Positions 9,125-18,303 of a DNA stretch of 64,000 nt are shown one piece after another (position 1 is the first letter of the stretch; each line of letters opens with the position of its first letter). A program made the position numbers and the translations under genes. The DNA comes from Flavobacteriales bacterium (lineage in GTDB: Bacteria; Bacteroidota; Bacteroidia; UBA10329). The stretch covers positions 1-64,000 of the forward strand of contig JACJZQ010000003.1 of the NCBI GenBank assembly GCA_020635495.1, in the 5' to 3' direction. Below the pieces are notes generated by a model. It was not told where the DNA came from. It did not search any database and saw only the letters and a program-made list of their open reading frames with translations.

Positions 9125-10124
9125 TTACTTCGCGTTCTAATTGAACGCCAAATGTATCGTAAACAGACTGCATAATCTGTTCCGATAGCTCGAAAATTTC
9201 AACACCTGTTGCATTTCCGTAGTTCACCAGAACCAAGGCCTGCTTGGCATGACTGCCGGTATTGCCCACAACTTTACCCTTCCAGCCGCATTGCTCTATG
9301 AGCCAACCCGCTGCCAATTTGGTGTTTTCTCCTGCGGGATAGCCTGGGATGTTCGGATGCTGCGACTTCAACTCTTCATACTTGGAAGTTGGCACAACTG
9401 GGTTCTTGAAGAAGCTGCCAGAGTTGCCCAATTCTTTGGGGTCGGGCAGTTTGCTTTGGCGGATGTTGATCACCGCCTGGCTCACTTCTTTTATCGTGGG
9501 AGATGAAATTCTCATCGCTTCGAGTTCCTGTTCAATGGCACCGTAAGATGTGTTGACATTTGGATTCTTACTGAGCTTGAGGGTTACCGAAGTGATTACA
9601 AACTGACCTTTCAGTTTACGCTTGAAAACGCTTTCGCGGTAACCGAAATCGCAATCCGAACTGGAAAAGGAATGCACCGACCCTGAAGCCATATCCACCG
9701 CTTTCAACGAATGGAACACATCCTTCAATTCCACCCCGTACGCACCGATGTTCTGCATTGGGGCTGCCCCTACATTTCCTGGAATGAGCGATAGGTTTTC
9801 GATGCCAGCATAATTGTTGGCAATGCAATGCATTACCAACTCATGCCAAACAACGCCAGCACCGGATTTCACTAGAAAGTGACTTGGGGTTTCGTCAATG
9901 ACCTCAATTCCGTCAATCTCGTTTTTGATGACCAATCCATCCACATTTCGTGTAAGTAGAATGTTGCTGCCGCCACCTAAAATGAACCGTTCTTCAGATT
10001 TCAACCTACTATCGGCCAACACCTCCTGCAACGCTTGAATGGAATTGACACGCGCCATCAACTTGGCCTGTGCATCCAACCCGAAGGTGTTGTACGGTCT
10101 GAGGGAAACGTTCTGTTCGATCAT
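9114..10124 (-). CDS. murB: UDP-N-acetylenolpyruvoylglucosamine reductase MurB
   Basis: MurB reduces UDP-GlcNAc-enolpyruvate to UDP-MurNAc with NADPH and FAD, a cytoplasmic step of peptidoglycan synthesis. The 336-residue protein shows LRPYNTFGLDAQA at the N-terminus, the FAD motif LGGGSNILLT, LSLIPGNVGAAPMQNIGAYG, and GNSGSFFKNP containing the catalytic serine. Length and order fit the family. It is followed by an overlapping secreted-protein gene and preceded by waaA 54 bp upstream on the same strand. Confidence 0.97.
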   Translation of the reverse strand: MIEQNVSLRPYNTFGLDAQAKLMARVNSIQALQEVLADSRLKSEERFILGGGSNILLTRNVDGLVIKNEIDGIEVIDETPSHFLVKSGAGVVWHELVMHCIANNYAGIENLSLIPGNVGAAPMQNIGAYGVELKDVFHSLKAVDMASGSVHSFSSSDCDFGYRESVFKRKLKGQFVITSVTLKLSKNPNVNTSYGAIEQELEAMRISSPTIKEVSQAVINIRQSKLPDPKELGNSGSFFKNPVVPTSKYEELKSQHPNIPGYPAGENTKLAAGWLIEQCGWKGKVVGNTGSHAKQALVLVNYGNATGVEIFELSEQIMQSVYDTFGVQLEREVNVY

Positions 10125-10178
10125 CTCAACGAATATAGACGACCTCGAAGTGCGAATATTGACCCGATCACAGAACTA

Positions 10179-11393
10179 TTAACAGTTGTTGGTGTATTCC
10201 AAAATCGCTTTGGTTGCGCCTGTTCTGGAAGTCATGAAGTCCTTGATGTCTGTCCGAAGCTGTGATTGATCGCTAGACACCAACTCAGAGAGTTTTGAGT
10301 GGAATTCTGACTTGTTTTGAATGCGAAACGCCAAACCTTTCTTAGCCATTTCGGCTGCATCTGGAAAACGCGAAGTGTCTGGACCGAAGACCGCTGGAAC
10401 TCCAAAAGCCGCAGCCTCGAAAACGTTGTGCAGGCCTGTTCGGAAACCACCACCGATGTAGGCCACATCGGCATATCGGTAAAGTTTGTTCAAGAGACCA
10501 ATGGAATCGATTATCAGGATTCTTGCATTTGATTCATGGTATTGCGAATACCGAACCGAATCAGGAAGCAGCTTCTGCAATCTTTGGATGTTCTCCTCCC
10601 CTACTTCATGTGGCGCAATAACCCACTTTACATCTTTGAGATTCTTGATGGAATCCTTCAGAACTTCTTCGTCTTCCTTCCATGTACTGCCGCAGATGAT
10701 GAGTTTGGAATTGCCTTTGAATGATTCGATGATGGTATTGCTTTCCGCAGCAGAGGCAATTTCCATCACACGGTCGTAGCGCGTATCGCCACAAACGGTT
10801 GTGTTCTTTATACCGATGCTGTGAATCAGATTCTCTGAATCAGCATCGACCAAGAAAATGCGATCGAAGAGTTGCAACGCTTTGCGACCAATGCCTCCGT
10901 AGAATTTGAAGTACTGCTGACCTTCTCTGAAAGTGGCCGATATCAACATCAGCTTGGCGCCAAATTTCTTTGCCTCGTTGAGATGATGGAACCAGAGATC
11001 ATATTTCACAAAAATGACTTTGGTTGGTTTGATGGCCTTGACGAATCGTTTAGCGTTTGATGATGGATCGAGTGGCAGATAGAAAACGTGGTCAGCTACT
11101 TCGTAATTCTTTCTTACCTCATAACCAGAAGGCGAAAAGAACGTGAGCACAATTCGGAGATTGGAATCAGCTTGTTTTAACTGTTCCATGATGGGCCGCG
11201 CCATTTCGAACTCACCTAAGCTGGCGCAATGCACCCAAAGAGTTTCACCAGAAAACGAAGCCGTTTCTTGCTCTATCTTCTCAAGCAGACCCTTGCGGCC
11301 ATCAACCCACTTTTTGGCTTTAGAATTGAACAGCGCTGCAACACGGATTCCAAGTCCGTACAATCGGATGCCGATGTTGTAGAACAGCAACAT
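10179..11393 (-). CDS. waaA: 3-deoxy-D-manno-octulosonic acid (Kdo) transferase WaaA
   Basis: WaaA/KdtA (GT30) transfers Kdo from CMP-Kdo to lipid IVA at the inner membrane. The 404-residue protein has the N-terminal membrane anchor MLLFYNIGIRLYGLGIRVAA, WVHCASLGEFEMARP with the catalytic glutamate, ICGSTWKEDEEVL, WVIAPHEVGEENI and the late IGGGFRTGLHNVFEAAAFG sugar-nucleotide site. It sits 7 bp after the outer-membrane protein gene upstream. Whether it adds one or two Kdo residues cannot be told from the sequence. Confidence 0.94.
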   Translation of the reverse strand: MLLFYNIGIRLYGLGIRVAALFNSKAKKWVDGRKGLLEKIEQETASFSGETLWVHCASLGEFEMARPIMEQLKQADSNLRIVLTFFSPSGYEVRKNYEVADHVFYLPLDPSSNAKRFVKAIKPTKVIFVKYDLWFHHLNEAKKFGAKLMLISATFREGQQYFKFYGGIGRKALQLFDRIFLVDADSENLIHSIGIKNTTVCGDTRYDRVMEIASAAESNTIIESFKGNSKLIICGSTWKEDEEVLKDSIKNLKDVKWVIAPHEVGEENIQRLQKLLPDSVRYSQYHESNARILIIDSIGLLNKLYRYADVAYIGGGFRTGLHNVFEAAAFGVPAVFGPDTSRFPDAAEMAKKGLAFRIQNKSEFHSKLSELVSSDQSQLRTDIKDFMTSRTGATKAILEYTNNC

Positions 11394-11400
11394 CAGCGGT

Positions 11401-12162
11401 TCAGTAGTAATAGTATTTGTCCTTCTCGCGCTTGTAAAACGGCATCATCCAACCCACTTTGAAACCAATAAGAAAGTCGGTGTAATCTTCATCTTTAACG
11501 CTCATGGTCGGGATGTCGTAGCTTCTGCGGTTTCCAGTGAAGCCCTGCGTAAATTCGAACCCACCATAAAAATTCAGCAAACGACTAGAGCCTTGAAAAT
11601 GGTAACCGATAAACTCCTGCAGGATGATTCCGTTGGTCAGTCGGTCGTAGCCTTTCTCGTATTCTCCAAGTAGTTGCGGAACGTTGTTTCCATCGGCTCG
11701 CAGACCTATCCAATGTTCCATGAAACCGCCCGAAAGACCGAACATGAATCCAGAATTTGGATTTGGGGCAGCCCACGGGAAGATCTTGGCAATCTCGAAG
11801 TTGACATAATAGCCTTGCTGTGAGATGTTGACAAAGGCCTGCTCTCCGCCAGAAGTGATGATAATATTGCTTGAGTTGGTAATGGACGAAAGCAACGTGT
11901 TCTTATCCACCACATTGTCTCCGAAAATGTAGTAGCCTCCGAACGTGAAAACCCAATTGGACTTGGTTCTGTAACCTGCCGAGGCGCCAATGTGATTGGT
12001 GAATCCGAATCTTGCGGCATAATCTCCCAACGGAATCTGAGCGGCATAAGCAACACGAAATAGGCCATTACCTACTGCTTCAACGGTAGTGTCCTTCTCC
12101 GCTTTCTGCGCAAACAAGGTGGTTGATATCAGGATTCCGAAAAGGAGAAACAGGTGCTTCAT
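11401..12162 (-). CDS. Probable outer-membrane beta-barrel protein
   Basis: This 253-residue protein has a cleavable signal peptide (FLLFGILISTTLFAQ). The mature chain has alternating hydrophobic/aromatic strands such as NWVFTFGGYYIFG and YYVNFEIAKIFPW, and a late strand DFLIGFKVGWMMPFYKRE, as expected for a barrel of about 10 strands. It is directly upstream of waaA (7 bp), so one transcript links an outer-membrane protein to LPS core synthesis. No specific function is assigned. Confidence 0.76.
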   Translation of the reverse strand: MKHLFLLFGILISTTLFAQKAEKDTTVEAVGNGLFRVAYAAQIPLGDYAARFGFTNHIGASAGYRTKSNWVFTFGGYYIFGDNVVDKNTLLSSITNSSNIIITSGGEQAFVNISQQGYYVNFEIAKIFPWAAPNPNSGFMFGLSGGFMEHWIGLRADGNNVPQLLGEYEKGYDRLTNGIILQEFIGYHFQGSSRLLNFYGGFEFTQGFTGNRRSYDIPTMSVKDEDYTDFLIGFKVGWMMPFYKREKDKYYYY

Positions 12163-12320
12163 TGCTCGGCTTCAAAGGTAGTATTAACCGCTCGTTAAGG
12201 GAATAATTGTCTGTGACCGATCAGGTGATAAAGAGTCCCAAAAACAATCCTCGTTTTTGCTGGTTGATTAAGCGTTCCAAACCTGACCAAAATCGGGTGG
12301 AATTTGCGCTTCTTAATCAC

Positions 12321-12328
12321 TAAGTTTG
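12321..12328 (+). promoter_or_regulatory. Probable -7 box of the etfBA promoter
   Basis: TAAGTTTG fits TAnnTTTG, 38 bp before the etfB start. A TTTG at 12303-12306 is only 14 bp upstream, shorter than the usual spacing, so the -33 element is uncertain. Confidence 0.42.
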
Positions 12329-12366
12329 CGCACGTTTTTAGAAAACAGTAATTCAACATATATAGC

Positions 12367-13107
12367 ATGAAAATCTTAGTTCCTATCAGCAAAGTTCCTG
12401 ATACTACGTCCAAGATTTCCTTTACCGATGGTGACAGCAAGTTCAATGAGGAGGGAATCCAGTGGATCGTTAACCCATACGATGAATGGTATGCGCTTGT
12501 GCGTGCCTTGGAGATCACCGAAGCAGGTGGCGGTACCGTTACCGTTATCAGCGTTGGCGATGCAACTGCCGAGCCTGTGATCAGAAAGGCGTTGGCATTG
12601 GGCGCTCACGAAGCGGTGAGAATTGATGCAAATGCAACCGAATCGTACCAAGTGGCCAAGGAAATTGCAGCTTATGCGGCTGATAAGGGCTTCAACATGA
12701 TCCTTCTTGGAAAAGAGACCATCAACTACAACGGTTCTGAGGTTGGCGGTATGTTGGCCGAGTTCCTTGGACAGCCATACATTTCGCTTGCTTCCAAACT
12801 GGAAGTGAACGGAGATACGGCTACGCTTGATAGAACCATTGAAGGTGGAGTTGAGGTAGTTGAGGTAAAAATGCCGTTCGTTGCGAGTGCTTCTAAAGGA
12901 ATGGCCGAGCAGCGTATCCCGAACATGCGTGGAATTATGGCTGCACGTACCAAGCCTTTGACAGTTGTTCCTGCAACTGGAACTGACGCTAAGACCGCTT
13001 ATGTGAAGTATGGTCTTCCTGCGCCTAAGTCGGCCGTTAAGCTGGTTGACCCAGAGAACATGGACGAGTTGGTAAGGCTTCTTCACGAAGAGGCAAAGTC
13101 AATCTAA
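12367..13107 (+). CDS. etfB: Electron transfer flavoprotein subunit beta
   Basis: EtfB pairs with EtfA to carry electrons from acyl-CoA dehydrogenases to the quinone pool through FAD; the beta subunit also holds AMP. The 246-residue protein begins MKILVPISKVPD and has WIVNPYDEWYALVRALE, GKETINYNGSEVG and the MPFVASASKGMAEQRIPNMR segment, which includes the partner-recognition region. Length is normal. etfA follows 34 bp downstream on the same strand. Confidence 0.95.
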   Translation: MKILVPISKVPDTTSKISFTDGDSKFNEEGIQWIVNPYDEWYALVRALEITEAGGGTVTVISVGDATAEPVIRKALALGAHEAVRIDANATESYQVAKEIAAYAADKGFNMILLGKETINYNGSEVGGMLAEFLGQPYISLASKLEVNGDTATLDRTIEGGVEVVEVKMPFVASASKGMAEQRIPNMRGIMAARTKPLTVVPATGTDAKTAYVKYGLPAPKSAVKLVDPENMDELVRLLHEEAKSI

Positions 13108-13141
13108 GTCTGATTTACGAACGATTTAAAGAAACAAGAAG

Positions 13142-14113
13142 ATGTCAGTACTTATTGTAGCAGATGTTAAGAACGGTGAGGTTAAGAAGTCATCGTTGGA
13201 AGCGGCTCAGTATGGAGCCAAAGTAGCAGCAGCCATTGGTGGTGAGGCCGTTGCACTTACACTCAACGCCACTAACGGAGAGGTTCTTGGAACTGTTGGT
13301 GTGAACAAGGTTTTGAACGTGACCGATGCGTCCATCTCAGCCTCTGACCCACAGAAAGTTGTAGCCGCTGTTGTAGCTGCGGCTAACCAAGTTGGTGCTA
13401 AAGTGGTTGTTTTCGCACACGATTCAACGGGTAAAGCAGTTGCTCCGCGTTTGTCAGCAAAATCAGGCGCTGGATTGGTAACCAACGTTACTTCTCTTCC
13501 AGACACATCAAACGGATTTGTGGTATCGAAAAACGTATTCTCTGGCAAAGCCCACGCTCAAGTGAACATTTTGAGTGATGAGAAGATCGTTTCCATCCTT
13601 CCTAACGCATTCGGTGTTCAGGCTGGTGATGGTTCTGCTTCTGTAGAGGCTTTCTCTGTGGATGTAAGCGGAATCAACTCAGGAATTACCGTAAAGGAAG
13701 TGAAAGGCGGAAGCGGAGATGTTGTTCCGTTGCCAGAAGCCGAATTGGTTGTTTCTGCAGGACGTGGTCTGAAAGGACCGGAGAACTGGGGAATGATCGA
13801 GGAAATGGCCGGAATTCTTGGCGCAACTACTGCATGTTCTCGTCCAGTTGCTGATATCGGTTGGAGACCTCACCACGAGCACGTTGGACAGACTGGTGTT
13901 GCCATCCGCCCGAACCTTTACATTGCCGTTGGTATCTCAGGTGCCATCCAGCACTTGGCAGGTGTAAACGGTAGTAAGGTTATCGTTGTGATCAACAAAG
14001 ATCCTGAAGCACCATTCTTCAAAGCTGCCGATTACGGTGTGGTTGGCGATGCGTTTGAAGTGGTTCCACGCTTGAACGAAGCATTTCGTAAATTCAAAGC
14101 AGCCAACGGTTAA
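13142..14113 (+). CDS. etfA: Electron transfer flavoprotein subunit alpha
   Basis: EtfA (323 residues) holds the FAD. The C-terminal FAD domain is intact: VSAGRGLKGPENWGMIEE, ATTACSRPVADIGW, HVGQTGVAIRPNLYIAVGIS and GAIQHLAGVNGSKVIVVINK, with the conserved Arg, Ser and His contacts. The N-terminal part is a Rossmann-like domain. It forms an operon with etfB and would serve beta-oxidation, in line with the CoA-linked genes near 46-47 kb. Confidence 0.95.
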   Translation: MSVLIVADVKNGEVKKSSLEAAQYGAKVAAAIGGEAVALTLNATNGEVLGTVGVNKVLNVTDASISASDPQKVVAAVVAAANQVGAKVVVFAHDSTGKAVAPRLSAKSGAGLVTNVTSLPDTSNGFVVSKNVFSGKAHAQVNILSDEKIVSILPNAFGVQAGDGSASVEAFSVDVSGINSGITVKEVKGGSGDVVPLPEAELVVSAGRGLKGPENWGMIEEMAGILGATTACSRPVADIGWRPHHEHVGQTGVAIRPNLYIAVGISGAIQHLAGVNGSKVIVVINKDPEAPFFKAADYGVVGDAFEVVPRLNEAFRKFKAANG

Positions 14114-14154
14114 GCCCTAGGCTGTAAGACGAAATTCCGCAAAGCGGAGCGTTC

Positions 14155-14742
14155 ATGGATAAGATCAAAATGGGCATATACGGGCTGCAGTACAGCCAAA
14201 CCCAAACTGGCGCCTACGCGTTGGTATTGGAGGAGGAAGATGGTACCCGCAGACTGCCAATTATCATCGGAAGTTCAGAGGCTCAGGCCATTGCCATTGA
14301 GCTGGAGAACATGAGTCCTACGCGGCCGTTGACGCACGATCTTTTCAGAACATTCGCCCAATCTTTTAACATAGACATCCAAGAAGTCATCATCTACAAT
14401 TTCGTAGATGGTGTCTTCTATGGAAAGATCATTTGTAGCGATGGTAAAGACACCATCGATATTGACTGCCGGCCGTCTGACGCTATTGCATTGGCCGTTC
14501 GGTTCAAGTGCCCTATCTACACGCACGAATTCATTTTGAATGCCGCAGCCTTTGAGAAAGACGATTCGGGCGGTGGCGTCAGACCCATTTCCATTGAGGA
14601 TGATGCCGAGCCAGCCGAGTCCGGTGGCTTCTCTCAACTCACCGAACAAGAGTTGGAAGAATCGCTCAATGACGCCCTAGCCAGAGAAGATTACGAAGAA
14701 GCTACGCTGATACGGGACGAGATGAACCGCAGGAAAAAATAA
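14155..14742 (+). CDS. Bifunctional nuclease (BFN) domain protein with UVR motif
   Basis: This is a 195-residue protein. Residues ~1-130 are a BFN/DUF151 domain (YALVLEEEDGTRRLPIIIG, SSEAQAIAIELE, CRPSDAIALAVRFKCPIY), reported in other organisms to have DNase/RNase activity. The C-terminal ~35 residues are a UVR-type helical hairpin (LNDALAREDYEEATLIRDEM), as found in UvrB/UvrC and Clp partners. This two-domain form is common in Bacteroidota. It lies 41 bp after etfA and 38 bp before the transporter. Confidence 0.9.
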   Translation: MDKIKMGIYGLQYSQTQTGAYALVLEEEDGTRRLPIIIGSSEAQAIAIELENMSPTRPLTHDLFRTFAQSFNIDIQEVIIYNFVDGVFYGKIICSDGKDTIDIDCRPSDAIALAVRFKCPIYTHEFILNAAAFEKDDSGGGVRPISIEDDAEPAESGGFSQLTEQELEESLNDALAREDYEEATLIRDEMNRRKK

Positions 14743-14780
14743 TTCCTTAATCTTGAAAGGTTCAACCTGAGCCTTTAAGA

Positions 14781-16130
14781 ATGACAAACTACTTTTCTTC
14801 CATGTTACTCAGTGTTCCGCTTTTGGATCTTGGAGTTTCCATTACCAGTATTGGTCGTGGTTTGCTTGGCATGGTGGTTTTGGTTGCTATCGGATTCCTG
14901 TTCAGTCAAGACAGAAAGGCCATCAATTGGAAACTGATCGGTATCGGTCTATTGATCCAATTGGTGTTGGCCATTGGCATTCTCAAGATATCATGGATAC
15001 AGACCGGATTCGATGTGGTGGGCCAAGGCTTCGTTAAGCTCATTTCCTTCACCGATTTCGGTACCGATTTCCTCTTTTCGTCCTTCGTTACGGGCAGTTC
15101 AGAGGCGGCCGTCATCAGCTTCGCATTCCGCATTCTGCCTACCATCGTGTTCTTCTCAGCACTCACAAGTCTACTCTATTACATTGGGCTGCTTCAGAAA
15201 GTGGTTTATGTTTTCGCATGGATCATGAAAAAGACCATGCGGCTTTCCGGTGCCGAAAGTCTGGCCGCTGCGGGTAACATATTCCTAGGGCAAACGGAAT
15301 CTCCTTTCCTCATCAAACCGTATTTAGATAAGATGACCAAGAGCGAGATCATGTGCCTGATGACGGGCGGAATGGCAACTATTGCAGGAGGAGTTCTGGC
15401 TGCTTATATCGGTTTCCTTGGAGGCGAAGACCCCGCTGAGCAAGTGCTTTTCGCGAAGCACCTCTTGGCAGCATCTGTCATGTCTGCACCCGCTGCGGTT
15501 GTGGCCGCCAAGCTTCTTGTGCCTGAAAAGGAAGAGTTCAACGAAAGCATGGAGATAAGCAAGGAGAAAATGGGTGCAAACGTGTTGGAAGCTGTTGCCA
15601 ACGGAACTTCTGATGGTGTAAAACTGGCGGTGAATGTTGGTGCCATGCTGCTCGTTTTCACGGCTTTCGTGTACATGGGCAACTGGATTCTCAGCGACCT
15701 CATTGGCGGGCCAACCGGTCTGAACGACATCATTGCTTCTAACACCGGTTATGACGGGCTTAGCTTCCAGTTTCTAGTTGGTTACACCTTTGCTCCCATT
15801 GCGTGGTTGATGGGTGTGCCTTCGGGAGATATTTTCCTTGTGGGTCAGTTGTTGGGTGAAAAGACCATCTTGAACGAATTCTACGCCTACAAAACGTTGG
15901 GCGAAATGAAATTCAGCGGCCTATTTGAGAGCGAGAAATCGATGATCATGGCCACATACATTCTTTGTGGCTTCTCCAACTTCGCTTCCATCGGCATTCA
16001 AATTGGTGGCATCGGCACCCTCATCCCCAACCGAAAAGGTTTGCTCTCCAAGCTTGGTCTTCGTGCGCTTTTAGGTGGAACGTTGGCCTGTCTGTTCACG
16101 GCCGTGCTGGTGGGGATGTTTTTGGGTTAG
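14781..16130 (+). CDS. nupC: Concentrative nucleoside transporter (NupC/CNT family)
   Basis: This 449-residue inner-membrane symporter imports nucleosides with H+ or Na+. Signature regions are GQTESPFLIKPYLDKMTKSE (substrate and ion site), LMTGGMATIAGGVLAAYIGF, and NVGAMLLVFTAFVYMGNW, and there are about ten hydrophobic helices. The final part, ATYILCGFSNFASIGIQIGG, matches the conserved CNT core. The distinction between H+ and Na+ coupling cannot be made from the sequence. It may be cotranscribed with the BFN gene. Confidence 0.93.
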   Translation: MTNYFSSMLLSVPLLDLGVSITSIGRGLLGMVVLVAIGFLFSQDRKAINWKLIGIGLLIQLVLAIGILKISWIQTGFDVVGQGFVKLISFTDFGTDFLFSSFVTGSSEAAVISFAFRILPTIVFFSALTSLLYYIGLLQKVVYVFAWIMKKTMRLSGAESLAAAGNIFLGQTESPFLIKPYLDKMTKSEIMCLMTGGMATIAGGVLAAYIGFLGGEDPAEQVLFAKHLLAASVMSAPAAVVAAKLLVPEKEEFNESMEISKEKMGANVLEAVANGTSDGVKLAVNVGAMLLVFTAFVYMGNWILSDLIGGPTGLNDIIASNTGYDGLSFQFLVGYTFAPIAWLMGVPSGDIFLVGQLLGEKTILNEFYAYKTLGEMKFSGLFESEKSMIMATYILCGFSNFASIGIQIGGIGTLIPNRKGLLSKLGLRALLGGTLACLFTAVLVGMFLG

Positions 16131-16295
16131 ACTACTCAGTTTGTCGTGACCCGTTAACACACTGGCCCAAGCGTATGTCTTGATAGCGACATTTCTCAGA
16201 CCTTAAACTTCATTTATGACCGCGAATCTTCGATTAAAAGTGACAAATCACCTACTATCAGGTAGACTATTAACTATTTGTAGTTATTGTATCAT

Positions 16296-16523
16296 ATGGC
16301 CGATGACGTTTTCAGTGCACAAATAGCCCCTAGAGATGGGTGTGCAGCCTTCCGCCATCGAAAGTCATCGCAAGACCATTATGAAGAACAGGACTTCCGC
16401 ACTTGGGATCAGTTTATGGCAGAGATGTGCATGTCTGGACAACTTAAACGATTGAAAGAGCTGGAGGCTATAAGAAATCAACAACTGATTGAACACAACC
16501 CTGATGCAATCGAATATCACTAA
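16296..16523 (+). CDS. Small hypothetical protein
   Basis: An ORF of 75 codons from ATG 16296 (a TTG at 16287 is also in frame). The product is polar, with Trp, Met and acidic residues (FRTWDQFMAEMCMSGQLKRL), ends with a probable helix, and has no signal peptide or membrane segment. It stops 4 bp before the next gene, which supports real translation and coupling. I do not recognise it; chance remains possible. Confidence 0.4.
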   Translation: MADDVFSAQIAPRDGCAAFRHRKSSQDHYEEQDFRTWDQFMAEMCMSGQLKRLKELEAIRNQQLIEHNPDAIEYH

Positions 16524-16527
16524 TAAC

Positions 16528-17058
16528 ATGAAAACAAAAATCCTAACCATCCTACTTGCCTCGGTTCCCATGATTCTGATGGCACAACAGTTCCGAATAA
16601 GCCCCGATGTACTGGCCGCAACCGGTGGAGAGGGAAATTACCAATCCTATAAGGTGAACTGGACACTTGGTGAAACCATTATTGATGGTGGCAGTTACAG
16701 CAATGGCGACCGTCAGGTGACCAATGGCTTTAATCAGGGTTTCTACTGCGAATGGTTCGGTATCGATCCCAACTGGTGCTACGTATCGGTTGAGGAACTG
16801 CCCACGACAGCAGAAACATGTACGGTTATCATTTACCCGAACCTAACTGCCATCGAACTAACCGTGGAACTGGCCCAATGGAGCGACAACACCGCCATCC
16901 TGCTGCACGACATGAACGGAAGGCTGCTGCACACGCAGGCGGCACAGGGCAAACGCACCTCTATCGACCTTTCAGGCATATCTAAAGGCATGTACCTGAT
17001 CAGCGTGACCGATGGCTGCGGCAGACCGATCAGCAATCATCGTATCATTAAACAATGA
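16528..17058 (+). CDS. Secreted protein with T9SS type A sorting domain
   Basis: A 176-residue protein from ATG 16528, chosen because a signal peptide (LTILLASVPMILMAQ) follows at once; a GTG/ATG further upstream would put extra residues before it. The mature N-terminus FRISPDVLAATGGEG then NWTLGETIIDGGSY and VTNGFNQGFY matches the proteins at 43079-43570 and 43775-44269. The C-terminal ~75 residues are a T9SS sorting domain (IIYPNLTAIELTVE, GRLLHTQAAQGKR, SKGMYLISVTDGCGR), which targets it to the surface or medium. The function of the N-terminal family is not known to me. Confidence 0.8.
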   Translation: MKTKILTILLASVPMILMAQQFRISPDVLAATGGEGNYQSYKVNWTLGETIIDGGSYSNGDRQVTNGFNQGFYCEWFGIDPNWCYVSVEELPTTAETCTVIIYPNLTAIELTVELAQWSDNTAILLHDMNGRLLHTQAAQGKRTSIDLSGISKGMYLISVTDGCGRPISNHRIIKQ

Positions 17059-17103
17059 CAGACAATCAAAGACAGTGAACCATAATTGTAAAAAACTTAA
17101 AAC

Positions 17104-18228
17104 ATGAATCGTATATTATTCTCAGCACTCTTTATTCTTAATTACTCATTCCTCATTTTTAATTCCGCTAAGGCCCAAGCCCCAAGCAAATTCAAGTACC
17201 AGGCTGTTGTACGCGATGCTAACGGTGCAGCCATACCGAATGAGAACGTGGCTATCCGATTTCAGTTATACAATGCCCCCGCAGGTGGCTCGTTGGAATT
17301 CCAGGAAGATTTCTCACCAGTAAACACCGGCAACTTCGGAGTAGTAAATCTTGAAGTAGGCGAAAATCCTACTGTGGGGGAACTAACCACCCTCGACTGG
17401 GGCAATAGCGGTTTCTACGCCAACATACAGATGCGCCCCGCCAGTGGAGGTACATACACTGACATCAGTGATACACGTAGCCAGTTGGTAAGTGTTCCGT
17501 ATGCACTGTATGCTATGAGCGCGGGTTCTACTAGCGAACCTCTGAATTTTACGGGACAAGGAGCCACCACGATTGATGCCACCGGATACCCGAGTATCAT
17601 TATCAGTAGTACTGATGAGAACACCACCTACACTGCAGGAACGGGAATTGACATCAGCAGCAGCAACCAAATAAGCAACACTGCGCCAAATGTAGACCAA
17701 ACGCTGTCGATCTCTGCCGATGGGCGCAGCCTCACCATTTCGGGTGGTAACACCATCGACCTCTCTGCATTGGTGCCTCCGGGCAGCATTCAAGCGTATG
17801 GCGGCATTACTGCACCTGCCGGTTGGGTAATGTGTGATGGAGGAAGCTACCCCAATACGGGTGCCAATGCCGCCCTCTTTGCAGCAATAGGTTACGCATT
17901 CGGTGGAAGTGGTGGCAGCTTTAATGTGCCCGACTTCCGAGGAAGATTCCTACGCGGAGTTGATGGAAATGCGGGTTTAGATCCCGATAAAGCACAACGC
18001 ACCGAAATGAATCTAGGTGGGAATTCTGGTAATCTGGTTGGAAGTGTACAAGGGGATGAATTCAAAAGCCATACCCATTCGAAAACCCTTTCGCTTACCG
18101 GTGGCGGAAACGCTATAGGATGGCAGGCTGAGGGTATAGACATCGGTGCGACTATTGCGACAAACCCATCAGGCGGCTCCGAAACCCGTCCCACTAACGC
18201 CTATGTGAACTATATCATCAAACTGTAA
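17104..18228 (+). CDS. Secreted phage tail-collar domain protein
   Basis: A 374-residue protein with a signal peptide (FLIFNSAKAQ). Residues ~25-140 are the domain shared with the proteins at 1-817 and 41736-43064 (KFKYQAVVRDANGAAIPNEN ... SVPYALYAMS). Residues ~225-374 are a tail-collar domain as in phage tail fibres and the Mdp-type proteins: PPGSIQAYGGITAPAGWVMC, NVPDFRGRFLRGVD, HTHSKT, and the closing TRPTNAYVNYIIKL. No phage genes surround it, so this is a cell-encoded fibre-like exoprotein. It starts 45 bp after the T9SS protein gene. Confidence 0.85.
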   Translation: MNRILFSALFILNYSFLIFNSAKAQAPSKFKYQAVVRDANGAAIPNENVAIRFQLYNAPAGGSLEFQEDFSPVNTGNFGVVNLEVGENPTVGELTTLDWGNSGFYANIQMRPASGGTYTDISDTRSQLVSVPYALYAMSAGSTSEPLNFTGQGATTIDATGYPSIIISSTDENTTYTAGTGIDISSSNQISNTAPNVDQTLSISADGRSLTISGGNTIDLSALVPPGSIQAYGGITAPAGWVMCDGGSYPNTGANAALFAAIGYAFGGSGGSFNVPDFRGRFLRGVDGNAGLDPDKAQRTEMNLGGNSGNLVGSVQGDEFKSHTHSKTLSLTGGGNAIGWQAEGIDIGATIATNPSGGSETRPTNAYVNYIIKL

Positions 18229-18303
18229 GAAAGCGTGAATACATCGAAGCCTCTATCCTTATCGGAATGGGGCCTTTTTGTCTCCAAAACGCTCTACGTG
18301 CTC

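Noticed and set aside
12376..13086. A 236-codon frame antisense to etfB
   Set aside because: Shadow of a strongly conserved gene with biased codons; no domain is visible.
16240..16275. CCTACTATCAGGTAG as another NarL-type site
   Set aside because: It does not keep the TACYYMT half-site on both arms or the 7-2-7 layout.
17140..17156. TTACTCATTCCTCATT as an operator
   Set aside because: Only one half-site is present and it lies inside the signal-peptide coding region of the tail-collar gene.
18250..18279. A weak hairpin before CTTTTTG between the tail-collar and hydrolase genes
   Set aside because: The stem is two short helices with an internal loop and a G-T pair; too weak to call a terminator with confidence.
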